NCBI GenBank assembly: GCA_001695595.3
Contig: MBPM02000045.1
Coordinates: forward strand, 186,001 to 250,000
Length of the DNA stretch: 64,000 nucleotides
From: Plasmopara viticola
Lineage: Eukaryota; Oomycota; Peronosporomycetes; Peronosporales; Peronosporaceae
Reading direction: 5' to 3'
This document shows, in pieces, positions 10,054 to 19,549 of this stretch (the first letter of the stretch is position 1; every line of letters starts with the position of its first letter). Made by a program: the position numbers and the translations under genes. Below the pieces are notes generated by a model that saw nothing but the letters and a program-made list of their open reading frames with translations, searched no databases and was not told where the DNA came from.

Positions 10054-11649
10054 CTATGAGCTAAGTATTCTAGCAATGCTATTCGCGATCGAATCTTTGT
10101 TTCTTTTCAATTCTCTATTCGCCATGTCTAGAAGCGAATCGGGATCACGGTAGTACGTTTTTACGACTTGCGCAATCAAGTTATCGAATCCCGGGCCGAG
10201 TTGGTGTACGACATAACCATGCCAGACATTTAACGCCGGGTGAAGAAAAAGTTTGTCGCCGGCTTTATCCAATTTAAGACGGACAAAAGCAACGTCTATG
10301 CCGACAAACTCCGTTTTCCATTTGTTGGAGAGTGCCGCTTTCACGCTGGAGACACGTTCTTTGATGATTGGATTGGCTGTCTCCATGACTATCATGCTCG
10401 CTAATTGTTCCTCAGTCAATTGACTTAGCAACGTCTCAAGTAATTTAGCATCGTCGTCATGACTGCGCGATTCAAACGCAAACCACGTCTCTAACAGTGG
10501 AGTCTCTGTCATGTCCATAGCTTTCATTTCTGCCGGTTTGAGCCCGAGAATGTCGAGCACATCACTGGTCGTCTTTTTTTCTTTCTTCCACTCATCAAAC
10601 AGCTTTTCCAATGTGTTTGAAGCAACTTTACGCGTGCTCTCATCCTTTTGCGCAGCCGCAATGACTGTAGCAAGAGCCTTAACTTTGATTTCACGCCGGA
10701 TCCACAAGCCGTTTAACATGTCCGCCACCAGTTTCTCGTAATCTTCTCTCTCCAACAACCATTCGGCGTAAGAAAGCCAGATGCTGACAGCTGAAGAATC
10801 CACTACGGCATATTTGTTGAAAACAAACTTTACGCCCGTGAGTGAAGCATCTGGCGTTTCTTCATATACGTGCCGAAACAGGGCTTTCATCACCCCATTA
10901 CCAACGCTTCCTTGGCGGAGATCAACATTCGAAGCTCCAAGCATTACAGCCACGCCAACGACGCCAGATTTGTGCTCTAGCATCGTACACAACTCACTGA
11001 ATATTGGCTGCTCGTCAAGACCTCCTTGGAAACCATGACGAAGATAGGAGACATATGTCTCCAAGAGCGGGTTCTTGAATACGCTGCCCTCGTCGGCATC
11101 AAGTTTTAAGGCACGAAAGACCTCAAGATCTTTCTTGTTCGCTGTCCAATCTTCCAACTGAATGTCGTAAAATTTTTTGGCTACGGCTTCTGTCTTTTGG
11201 GATGCCAGACCATCAAGTACGAATGTAGCCAGCTCATAGTCGTCAAAGTATTTTTTCAGCTCATGGAACAAGACCATATAGGTCGCTGGAGAGTCATTGA
11301 AGGCGTTAAGGATATCTCTGGCCCAACTTTGATACTGCTCACTTGCGAATAGATTTTTCTTTACCGAGTTCACGTGATGATTCACGAAAAAGTGATTGAT
11401 TATCTTCTTTTTGTCAGAAGCGAGCCTCAAACTCATATTTGGCGCCAACTGATCCAATTTCCATGCAAGTTTTTTGGCGAGAGAATTCAACATTTTTTCC
11501 TCAAAGCGGTCAGCTCGAGTATCCGCTGCTGACAAGCTCCTCATGCGACTCTGAGCTTGAGCATCCACTGCCATTATGGCCTTCGTACTTGCCACGAGTG
11601 TGAAAGCCGATAGCAAGATGATTTGGCGCAGAGTTTTGGGCTTTAGCAT
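10054..11649 (-). CDS. Secreted RxLR-type effector with WY/LWY modules (A1 copy, intact)
   Basis: An intact 531-codon single-exon gene. The frame continues upstream to 11,757, but the start at 11,649 (MLKPKTLRQ) is preferred because it puts a hydrophobic signal peptide at residues 1-24 or so. Next comes a degenerate RxLR motif, RSLS (residues 37-40), and an EER-type motif, FEEK (49-52). From about residue 85 the protein is helical with repeated LWY-type modules: W168/Y202, W291/Y294, W354/W389 and W444/Y479, linked by leucine-rich helices. Oomycete RxLR proteins of this build are secreted and act inside host plant cells; the specific target is unknown. It is collinear with the A2 gene (same length) and with the dead B1 and B2 copies. 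Family assignment is firm; activity with RSLS and EEK is inferred. Confidence 0.88.
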   Translation of the reverse strand: MLKPKTLRQIILLSAFTLVASTKAIMAVDAQAQSRMRSLSAADTRADRFEEKMLNSLAKKLAWKLDQLAPNMSLRLASDKKKIINHFFVNHHVNSVKKNLFASEQYQSWARDILNAFNDSPATYMVLFHELKKYFDDYELATFVLDGLASQKTEAVAKKFYDIQLEDWTANKKDLEVFRALKLDADEGSVFKNPLLETYVSYLRHGFQGGLDEQPIFSELCTMLEHKSGVVGVAVMLGASNVDLRQGSVGNGVMKALFRHVYEETPDASLTGVKFVFNKYAVVDSSAVSIWLSYAEWLLEREDYEKLVADMLNGLWIRREIKVKALATVIAAAQKDESTRKVASNTLEKLFDEWKKEKKTTSDVLDILGLKPAEMKAMDMTETPLLETWFAFESRSHDDDAKLLETLLSQLTEEQLASMIVMETANPIIKERVSSVKAALSNKWKTEFVGIDVAFVRLKLDKAGDKLFLHPALNVWHGYVVHQLGPGFDNLIAQVVKTYYRDPDSLLDMANRELKRNKDSIANSIARILSS

Positions 11650-12045
11650 TGCTTTAGAAGGATTATTTAAAAATGACAAGATGCGGAAGAGCATTTGCTG
11701 CCTGCGGATCACGATCCGGCTTATTATCGTACGGTGCAATAGACATGTATCCATCATATGCCATTACATGGGTTTACAGCCCCTCTCGTTGCTTAATGAT
11801 CAAGTGTTCTTTAGCGGATCACCTTCTCATGCTACTAATGAGTTACTGTTAAGTAAAATTGATTTACGTAGCGCTATTTTCTAGGTGGGATGACAACCGT
11901 GCGAGGCATTTAGAAGCAGTATGAATAATATACTAGATTCAAACTTTGATAAAGAATGAGTGCGTACCATCTGATGTACTGTATTGTATATAAGAATGAG
12001 CTGCTGACCGATCAGATGGTCTATATCCAGAGCATCAGATACAGG
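11650..12045. promoter_or_regulatory. 5' flank of the A1 effector gene
   Basis: This flank is conserved in A2 (41,583-42,005) and, more loosely, in B1 and B2. It begins with the in-frame codons upstream of the preferred start, then AT-rich DNA. I looked for the oomycete initiator (GCTCATTYNCA-like) and saw only a weak minus-strand match, AACTCATTAG, near 11,840. A regulatory role is inferred from position only. Confidence 0.3.
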
Positions 12046-12049
12046 CATT

Positions 12050-12440
12050 TGTAACACCATGTATCAAGTATTCGGACGTGGAAGTGTTTGTGACCGCACA
12101 GTCGTCAGCCTTCTCCTCTAATCTCATTGATGCTGTCGAGTTTGCGGACAAACCCTTAGAGTACAAGGATAAATCAGAATGAGATGGCTTCCCCATAGAG
12201 GATTTACATATTGAGAGATAGGTGGAGAAGATGCGGCAACAGTTGCTGCAAATTGATGCCGCCAAGGTTATTGCGAGAGCGAACCAAGTGGCGAGCTTCT
12301 CAGCATGCTGAGAATTGTGCATTCAAGAACCCAACATGTACATGTTTGCGAGAAGCGAGCAACGATGGCGCCGACGCGACTCGGCTGCTGATCAATTGTT
12401 CAATAGCTAATGTGCAGTGCACCGTGCAGTGTACCATTAA
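12050..12440 (+). pseudogene. Decayed unidentified coding remnant (S), A1
   Basis: The plus strand carries conserved protein pieces: VFVTAQSSAFSSNL, then FADKPLEY, PIEDLHIER, a QLLQIDAAKVIARANQVASF stretch, and MYMFxRSEQRW. Stops interrupt them here at several points. The A2/T2 copy has a slightly longer open frame (42,176-42,364). The piece lies upstream of, and divergent from, the effector. It looks like the remains of a once ordinary cytoplasmic, helical protein. I do not recognise the family, and the gene is not functional as it stands. Confidence 0.5.
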
Positions 12441-12479
12441 TGTTTCGTACTCACAATGATCTCGTAGAGCGATATATGA

Positions 12480-13110
12480 GATCATTATGAGCTAGCAACG
12501 CAATTATTGGTGACGCTAGTCAGATGTTGTTTTTATTGTGCTAAACCTTGCTATCGATCATTTAGAGAAATGTCCTGTTGTATTTGTCACCGCATTGCGG
12601 CTTTTACTTTGCATATCTTCGCACGACAACAGCAACACGTCATTACCTACCTTGCATGAAGCAACTGTGATGTGGTACTCGCTCAATAGTCCAGCGACAA
12701 TTCCGAACGGATCACATTGGTCGGCAAGGGACAAAAATAATTAAGAAATTTTATTGTTGGTAAATAGCCGACTTTAATAATTAAATGCTCTAATCCGATT
12801 TACATACCAAGGTATTTATTCTGTGGTTTTCTGAGTCAAGAGTACCAAAAAATTGTGTTTTGGGTAGGTGAGCGGTGGGTGAAATCGCCAAAAGCAATAC
12901 GAGTTCGGAACCAACGCCCGCTACGTTAGTGGGGATCTCAGGGATCTTTTTGTACAAGTCGTGTAGAAATGGGAGCAGTTTTCGTGGAGATATGCGACCT
13001 CGAAGAGGCCATCTGAGCCTATGATTGACATGCCTGCTAGTCAGAAGATATCATATCTTCGAGTGTCACCAGTATTTTATGCAACATTTTGTACAAATCA
13101 CCATGAACAA
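12480..13110. other. T1 left part, unidentified sequence
   Basis: Conserved with T2 (about 42,480-43,080). Its first 100 bases also resemble the S-flank inside B1 near 20,410-20,540. Plus-strand frames such as LHEATVMWYSLNSPATIP (about 12,650) are shared with T2, but the longer reading frame is broken. It may be a continuation of the S remnant. No known domain is recognised. Confidence 0.35.
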
Positions 13111-13149
13111 AAGGTACAAATCAACTCAAATACATTACATAGCACCAAC

Positions 13150-15030
13150 CGCTAGCGCTTCAGTGTCTGGCAAACCCTTCCACTCCGTCCAGTATATGAT
13201 CGGCCTTGAGCATGCAGTGCGTCCGACAGCGACAGAGAGAGCTGACTCGCAAAGGATGGCAATCGACTCCTGTAAGACTCATGATCACACCTCAAAGCTC
13301 ACTTGATATTGACCTATTTTTCACTTGTCTTCAACTTCTAACGAGTCATAGCCGTCTTCGCCGTCATCCGCATCGATGGCTTCTCCTAAAAGCAGTTTGA
13401 GTCGTTAAAGCGCCGCAGGAGACGATATGATCGAGCACGAGTTGAGTCGTTAAACAGCAACCGGCACGATGTCTCTTTCCCTAGTCTGGACTCGTTCCAT
13501 GTCATCGAGCATTACGGCAAAGCTTCCTTCAATCATTTTGGCAAGTTGCTCACGAGCGGGCTCTCCAGTATTTTAACCACATTTCGTGCGCTTCCATAAA
13601 AGGTGTGAACTCGTCTTGTGGTAAAATCAAAGTTCGAGCTTTCATTTTGTGAAGCAGTGCGCGGGATTCATTGTCTGTGAGTTCATTGGCAACAGCGTCA
13701 ACTCCGGGTTCTGGTTTCAGCGCGAATACACCGGCGTGATAGATGGTTAGGCGTCTCCAAAATATTCGTCACGACTTCTGCTACTGCAGGCGTTTCCACG
13801 TGCACGGCGCGCTTCTGACGAGCAATCCCTGCACGTTTTAAGAAGGCTGAGGCACTACGAAGATAAAAAAAGATTGAATGGATGCCAAGTGGTGCCGATC
13901 GATTGAAGTGAAGCTGCTGTTTGCATTTGCCTCCGTCTTGCTCATAGATTGCGGTTTTAAAGCAGGACCTGCAATAATCTTTTCGACATCCACCTCATGA
14001 AGGCGAGAATTGCTCGTGTTTATATGTGATGGAGCAAAAGTCGGACACAACGCTCCAAGTGCATTTCAGCGCATTTTCTGCTGGAAGGCGGCACATGGAC
14101 GGACGAAAACGATGTCGCTGATCCTCTGGCGCATCTTCGCACGATTCCGAATTAGGAACAGTCCACTAGGTCAAGCCGTGCGAGCGCTGCAATTCCAAAA
14201 TACCTTTGTCAGTATCTACGAGCTCCAATGCACCATTGGTGCGTCGTAACAATTCAGCTACCACCGCCTCCTCTTCGATTGGGTTCAACGATCGCGTGCT
14301 GTATAGCAGAGTGGCCCCAACACGCACGAGAGTCACAGCATGTTCAACTAGACCAAGCTGGCGTGGGTGATTCAATAATGCCTGCTTTGAACTCCACATA
14401 CGTCATTTCTCAGGAAACTTGCGAATTAGACCGTCTCCAGAACACGACGCACAGCAGCTGACACCGTCAAACAAAGCATCAGCAGGTCTCGGTGTCGGAA
14501 ACACCTCAGGCTCATGCACAGTGACAACAAGCTCGCGCGCACGATCGTCTCGGCCGCTTGCTCTCGGGGACATATTTCGATGGGCCGTGCTGGCGCCATC
14601 TTGACAGCTACGGAGACGCCGTCGTGGTCGCATCCGCAGCGCTTGCACTCGCCGCACACGGGGCACCGCCCATTTTGTGAGTACAGCTGAGCGGCTTGTC
14701 CGCTGTTGCTGGGTCGGAAGAGGAAGTGCGTCGTGCCGCGCGCCGCACGCGATCCGGGTCAATTTGAATGGCAAATTTTCGGCGTGAAGCCACAATTCGA
14801 CTCCGAATCATAAATATGCCGGCATTTTTGGGACTTTTCATGTTGATGAGGCATGTCATCGAGCACCCAGATGTCGCACAACTGTGGAGCGGAAGCTTCA
14901 CGTCACCAATGATAACTCGGAATTTAAAAGCAGATTGCGGGGAAGTAAGACATGCTTCAGACTCATGAAATGCAGCCGCATCCAGTGGTGCAGTGATGTG
15001 GCGATTCTCAGCTTCTGCCAATTTCACGAA
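13150..15030 (-). pseudogene. NSUN2-like RNA m5C methyltransferase pseudogene (T1)
   Basis: Minus-strand pieces match the NSUN2/Trm4 tRNA (cytosine-5)-methyltransferase family in order. FDGVSCCASCSGDG corresponds to the DRVLCDVPCSGDG motif, YSTRSLNPIEEEAVVAELLR to YSTCSLNPIEDEAVVA, then come GALELVD, QRHRFRPSM, and, after a frameshift, a MHLERCVR-like piece followed by a C-terminal domain (about 13,310-13,570). The catalytic Cys of the TCS motif is Arg here, and a TAG follows RSHGLT where NSUN2 has Lys; T2 shares both. A second stop (FPEK*) is private to T1. Upstream, a Cys-rich segment (CPVCGECKRCGCDHDG) and a basic N-terminal stretch replace the expected N-terminus. It is a dead gene, already broken before the T duplication. 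Confidence 0.78.
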
Positions 15031-15034
15031 TCGG

Positions 15035-15614
15035 TGACTACCCCCCGTCTTTGGTACAACTGACTTCGAAAATCAGCGACAATGACTCTAAGAAGTACAA
15101 TTAGGAGCACAAATTCAAACATTTTATTGAATAATCAATTTTGATAAAAGCATGTTGCACGATTTGATCTTTCATCTGCGATATACCCTATTGTAACTAC
15201 CTCAATGTTTATGTAGACATTTATGACACAACTTGGACGACCATTTGTTTATTACGACATACCAAACAAAGTCCTCCTTCCTTATTAGTCTATGTCGTTA
15301 GATGCTGTGCCCGACTGCAGATATCATGAACAGTGGCTCTTACTTCAGTGACATACGCGCGGTCGATTAAGTTCGATACCAAAACGATTGGTAGGTGAAA
15401 AAAGCAATCGGTCCATTAGAAACATCAATTTTTTGTGAGTTAGAAACGTCAATGACCGCGAGTGCTGGCTGCTTACGTACCCAAACGATCGATAAGCATC
15501 GATCTCCTTATGCGTCGAAAATGTTTCTTGTCACTGACTGTCCCTACAACATCCAGGTTCCAAAAAATCGACTTTTTTTTATCGAACCCAAAAAGTATAG
15601 TTTAATCTGATTAC
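15035..15614. other. T1/B1 junction and B1 left flank, no gene seen
   Basis: AT-rich sequence homologous to T2/B2 (about 44,995-45,580) and, from about 15,080, to the left flank of unit A. T1 lacks a 44 bp stretch that T2 has after 45,217; the loss is between short CTATG direct repeats. The long T run and GAACCCAAAAAG near 15,565-15,595 are shared with B2. No coding signal is seen. Confidence 0.4.
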
Positions 15615-16784
15615 TTTGATTACGATTTTCGGAAAAGGTTGGGGTGACGCCCTCCTTCCAAGCGCGGGGGCTTAATGCTCGCGCGCTTCGGGCAGGTGCT
15701 CTCGGGCATCTGCAGGTCTCTAACGAGTCTCACCCTCGACGCGACGGTCTCCAGCACGAGGCCAAACCCCCTTCCACGCCCTTAATCGCGCCAACCGCAT
15801 CCGGATTGGCTCCTTTAATGTGAATTCTCTAGGTTCGAAGCGCAAGAAGCACGTAACACTCCCCGAAGATCTCCGGCGCTACCGCGTCGATATCCTTGGC
15901 CTCCGCGAAACCAAGATCTACGATGGAGGTGAGCACCGCATTGATGACTTCCTTCTAACCCTGAAAAAAAAAAAACGAAGCCAAGACCGAAGTCACTGAA
16001 ATCCGCCGCCACTGCAACCCGTCGGGCGCCACTCGACACGCCCGATCCCGAGAAGAAACCTGGCACCACACTAAGAAGCTCGGAACACTCCTCGGCGATA
16101 TTAAAGATCTATCCCGACGCAAGTCCCTGGCCACCCTCGCGCTCCACCGCCTCTGGTCCGTCTGGCTCCGCCCCACGTTCATCTCACCCAAGACACGCAT
16201 TCGATTGTACAACACCTACGTTCTACCGATTCTGCTGTACAACTGGGCTCTTACCAAGTCAGAGCTCCACGGCCTCGAGAGTTTCCATCGCCGCCAGCTT
16301 CGCTACGCTCTTGGCTATCGCTACCCCCGACCCATTTCGAATGCAAGACTCTACGACCTCTGTGATGAGCGGCCGCTGAGACTACGACTGACACAAGCTC
16401 GCTGGCGCCTGTTTGGCCATGTACTTCGCCGCTATCCCGACATTCCAGCTGACCTCCAGATGCGTGCCCACTTCTTCTCCACCGCAGCAAAATGGCGCGG
16501 ACGTTCCCGCACCACGCTCCCCTCGACACTCGAACACAATCTTGTTTCCCGTGGCTCCGGCTTTCGACTCCGGACAGCACAAGACCTCGAAGTGGTACGT
16601 ACCCTTGCACAAGACCGAAAGAAATGGAAGACTTATTTGACCTCGGTGCTGGATACACTGCCCGCCGAACGAGACTCGACGTATGCGGACACCACTCTAT
16701 GCCGTGGACTAGCCAGACTGAGCCTAGCACGTGCATACCTTGGCAACGCGATAACGTAATACATTACATTACATTTGATTACGA
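15615..16784 (+). repeat. Target-site duplication pair around the B1 LINE insertion
   Basis: TTTGATTACGA occurs at 15,615-15,625 and again at 16,774-16,784, flanking the element directly. The sister site in B2 near 45,575-45,585 has one copy only (CTTTAATTACGA) and no insertion. Confidence 0.9.
15626..16773 (+). mobile_element. Internally deleted APE-type LINE (non-LTR retrotransposon)
   Basis: A 1,148 bp element with an 11 bp target-site duplication. At 15,798-15,963 it encodes the start of an APE endonuclease (RIGSFNVNSLG, then VDILGLRETKI). A run of 12 A follows at 15,964, after which a different frame encodes the C-terminal part of the reverse transcriptase and beyond (about 15,980-16,756), with TWHHTKKLG, TRIRLYNTYVLPILLYNW and the LINE motif WRLFGHVLRR. 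The rest of endonuclease and RT is missing, and the frame shifts at the A run, so it is non-autonomous. The 3' end is a short ATTAC repeat. The first 170 bases are a GC-rich 5' UTR shared with the two short elements at 18,064 and 57,269. Present in B1, absent in B2. Confidence 0.9.
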
Positions 16785-16849
16785 AACGATAATAAGATGG
16801 GAGAGCTCGTTTGGGTGTTATTTATCAACATAGTAAACAGTCGATACCA

Positions 16850-17240
16850 CACAACCATATATCTTCCTGCACTTCCATCTGTGCAAGGTGCTGTATGACT
16901 TGATCACACCTGATTGCACTTTGTAGTGATTCCATCGCCTTCGCTAGTAGATTGACCATCAAAGAATCCGACATTAGTACATTAATTATTACCTGTCCAC
17001 ACGCAATCTATGCTACTCGGAAATCTTGTTGGCTACTATGGGCCGTAAAAAGGTGCATATTTTTGCAGTCCTCCCTGCAACCAAGCAGAAGAGACGGGTC
17101 ACGACCCCATTGGCTTTTCTAGTTGAAAGGTTGCGATGTAGGTCGACAAGCCACCCGAAATCTACTTTTATTCACCGCAAAAGGGAAGATAGACCAGAAC
17201 CTTTTTCTTTTGTAACGAGGGAGAAGAAACTGTCTTAAGG
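16850..17240 (+). pseudogene. Unidentified ORF remnant on the gag side (B1)
   Basis: The plus strand encodes MGRKKVHIFAVLPATKQK at 17,038, then a PLAFLVE piece. This is the same protein piece seen on the minus strand in unit A (A3 near 59,090), so the segment about 16,945-17,200 is inverted relative to A. It is conserved in B2 (45,839 onward) and broken by stops. Probably retroelement gag-related; not identified. Confidence 0.4.
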
Positions 17241-17249
17241 TGGCCTTGA

Positions 17250-19490
17250 TCACGAATAATTAGGAGTGTGAAAAATTTAATCGGATCCCGCAACCAAAAC
17301 GGGACTTTAGGCGTTATTTTGTTAGGATGTCTTCGAGATCTACCAGCATTTTGGTGTTCATCTCTGTGATCGAGATGAGCGCGAGCTTTATTAGTACATA
17401 TATGGTCAACCATTACCAACGCGTCAATTTCTAAAAATGCTTAGGTTTGTATGCTCATTAATGGCTTAAAGATAGGCTATTATGATGAAAATGCTTTCAC
17501 GAAGAAGAAAGCCGCAGACAGACTTGCCCCGGTTCGGATTTCGTGGATATGCAGCTTCTCGTCTTCAGAAGTACGGCCCATTTTTTAGAAAGTTCAGTGT
17601 TCTCGAGTATTTTAATACTCGCTGTTCTGACTACGGTTAGCAAGAGCATATGGTCCGTGCCTGTCCCAACTTGGGCCAACAATAGGGAGCCCTTGACTCA
17701 TCCATGGGCTTTAGAGGGTCGCAGTCAAAAGCAGCACCCTCAGATCCAGTGAAATGCCAGTCTTCTGTTGTGGTGAGGTGCCCAACTAAGGAAAAACTAA
17801 GACCTCATACTATGCATAAGGTTGATATACACCATAAGCAGTGGACCCTGAGAGTCTGGCAGCTCTTGAAGAAGATACAAGCAGCTTAAAGCTATTAAAT
17901 TAACGCAAACATACAGGATTGAAACATTCCATTTCGAGTCATGGGAGATTACAAAAATTTGCGTACCAATAACGGATTGCGTCAAACAAAATAGATTGCC
18001 TGATATACTTGGAGTGATCCTCAGAAAGTCAGTTTTGATTTTACAGGAAACTCTATACATTATCGTATCGTATCGTATTACGTTATCGCGTTGCCAAGTT
18101 ATGCACGTGCTAGGCTCTATGGCTAGTCCACGGCATAGAGTGGTGTCCGCATACGTTGGGTCTCGTTCGGCGGGCAGTGCAGCCAGCACCGAGGCCGTGA
18201 GGGTCTTCCATTATTTTGTGTAGTTCTGACTTGGTAAGAGCCCAGATGGCGCCCTAGTGCTGGAGACCGTCGCGTCGAGGGTGAGACTCGTTAGAGACCT
18301 GCAGATGCCCGAGAGCACCTGCCCGAAGCGCGCGAGCATTTAGCCCCCGCGCTTGGAAGGAGGGCGTCACCCCAACCTTTTCCGAAACTCTATACATTAT
18401 TATAATTAAAATAGAGCTGCTATAATTTGAGAAATCAAGAGTACGAAGGCCGTTTTTGTCTTTGACATGGACGAGTACGATTTGCTCGTGTGCATGCCGT
18501 GCTTAAAAAAGCACGAGCCCTTAATTGATAAATGGGCCATAGCCATACATACTAGCTGCCTGATTTTGCACAACATAGGTTTAGACTCTTTGGTCCTGTT
18601 GTATGCACAACTTTTTCGATGAACGGCATCGAAAGTACACGCCCGAAGTAAACTTGAGTAGTGTCAAGTTGCTGAGAGTAGATGTGACGACGTCTTTGAA
18701 GTCTTTTCTAGCTGGCAACTAGTTTTGCGGGCACAACTGGATACCTAAAGTTGCTGACGATGACCTTGAAATTTTAGTAGCAGAGCCACAGGTAAGGACC
18801 AGTATAGCACCACTAAGTGTGGGCAACGAAGCTCTCCTAGCCGAAAGAATAGGTCCGCAACATAAAGTATAGTGCAGTATCACACATGGTTTCGAAGAGC
18901 GTATAGCATGGCTTCGCTAGAATATGATAGAGATGCGATCCAAATGTTTTTTTGGCTGTCATGATCAACATCGTAGCTGACAAAGGGACCTTTCGCAGTA
19001 AGATACATGAGCAAAGATATATTAGATAAGCCTCATAGAAGAGTACTCTGTGGCTGAGCAACGTGCCTAGTTTCTGTGTCACAGAAGGTGTGCCATGATG
19101 TAAGGCACTGTCTAAGGTGCCAGAGCTACTGAGCCACGCCAAGCTCAAATCTACCGACCTGTGAGATCTAAAGCAGGAATCATCGCAGAAACAGTTTTTC
19201 AAAGATGAAAGCCCGCCTTGAGAAGATAAATGCTTCCTTCGGGTTGTACAAAGATGTATTAGTTTAGCCTCATAGGGGAAGTACTTTGCGGCTGAGCGTG
19301 TATGATCTGAAGGGTCTTAAGAACTTGGTCTGTTTTTTTATGTCCATAGACCCAAGATTACGTTTCACCGGATAGAGGAGTGAAGAAAGGATTTCCCTCA
19401 TGCTAGGCATGAGGCACTGTGTCATCAGCCATTGCCGCTTGAGAAATGTGAGATCTTTGATGCCTTTTTCGTAAGAAAAAATTAAGGATT
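17250..19490 (+). mobile_element. Decayed Ty3/gypsy gag-protease-RT remnant, first half (B1)
   Basis: The zinc-knuckle remnant is at 17,623-17,664 (C-S-D-Y-G-stop-QE-H-MVRA-C), with the same Cys-to-Tyr change as unit A plus an in-frame stop. The protease-RT junction at 18,467-18,570 reads MDEYDLLVCMPCLKKHEP. A short LINE derivative interrupts the spacer between them. The RT region stops near 19,490, where effector-type sequence and the S remnant begin; gypsy homology with unit A resumes at about 21,940. A 2.4 kb block thus split this copy of the element, and B2 shares that structure. Confidence 0.65.
18064..18384 (-). mobile_element. Short LINE-derived retroposon, about 320 bp (B1)
   Basis: It lies in minus orientation between direct copies of AAACTCTATACATTAT (18,048-18,063 and 18,385-18,400). 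The equivalent site in B2 (near 46,850) has no insertion. It carries the LINE's 5' end (about 150 bp), a short piece of the RT 3' region (WALTKSEL coding part), then the last 150 bp or so, joined by two internal deletions. It ends in GATAC pentamers. The element at 57,269 has the same junctions, so this is a transposing family mobilised in trans and not a one-off deletion. Confidence 0.88.
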
Positions 19491-19545
19491 GCTGTATGAA
19501 AGCTGATAGCAACATGAAATGGCGCAAAAATTTAAGCCTGAGCAT
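19270..19545 (-). CDS. Chimeric small ORF: effector-type signal peptide joined to antisense gypsy (B1)
   Basis: A 91-codon open frame. Its first 16-18 residues (MLRLKFLRHFMLLSAF) match the signal peptide of the RxLR effectors (MLKPKILRQFILLSAF). From about residue 19 it reads the opposite strand of the gypsy RT remnant. There is no RxLR or EER motif and no WY module. B2 carries the same fusion with 92 codons and no stop (47,691-47,969). The sequence behind the start (about 19,560 onward) is the effector-type 5' flank, so a promoter could have come with it. Whether it is expressed or secreted is unknown; it may simply be an open relic. Confidence 0.4.
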   Translation of the reverse strand: MLRLKFLRHFMLLSAFIQQSLIFSYEKGIKDLTFLKRQWLMTQCLMPSMREILSSLLYPVKRNLGSMDIKKQTKFLRPFRSYTLSRKVLPL

Positions 19546-19549
19546 ATGA

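Noticed and set aside
14603..14800. Possible zinc-finger gene from the Cys-rich segment
   Set aside because: The segment is short, partly deleted in T2, and continuous with methyltransferase remains; it cannot be assigned as an independent gene.
13150..15030. NSUN2-like gene with introns
   Set aside because: The breaks are single-base frameshifts, a shared TAG codon and a lost catalytic Cys; no consistent GT-AG pairs restore the frame, and T1 and T2 each have further private lesions.
16251..16736. 161-codon minus-strand frame across the LINE
   Set aside because: It is the shadow of the GC-rich reverse-transcriptase reading frame on the other strand, which carries the recognisable LINE motifs.
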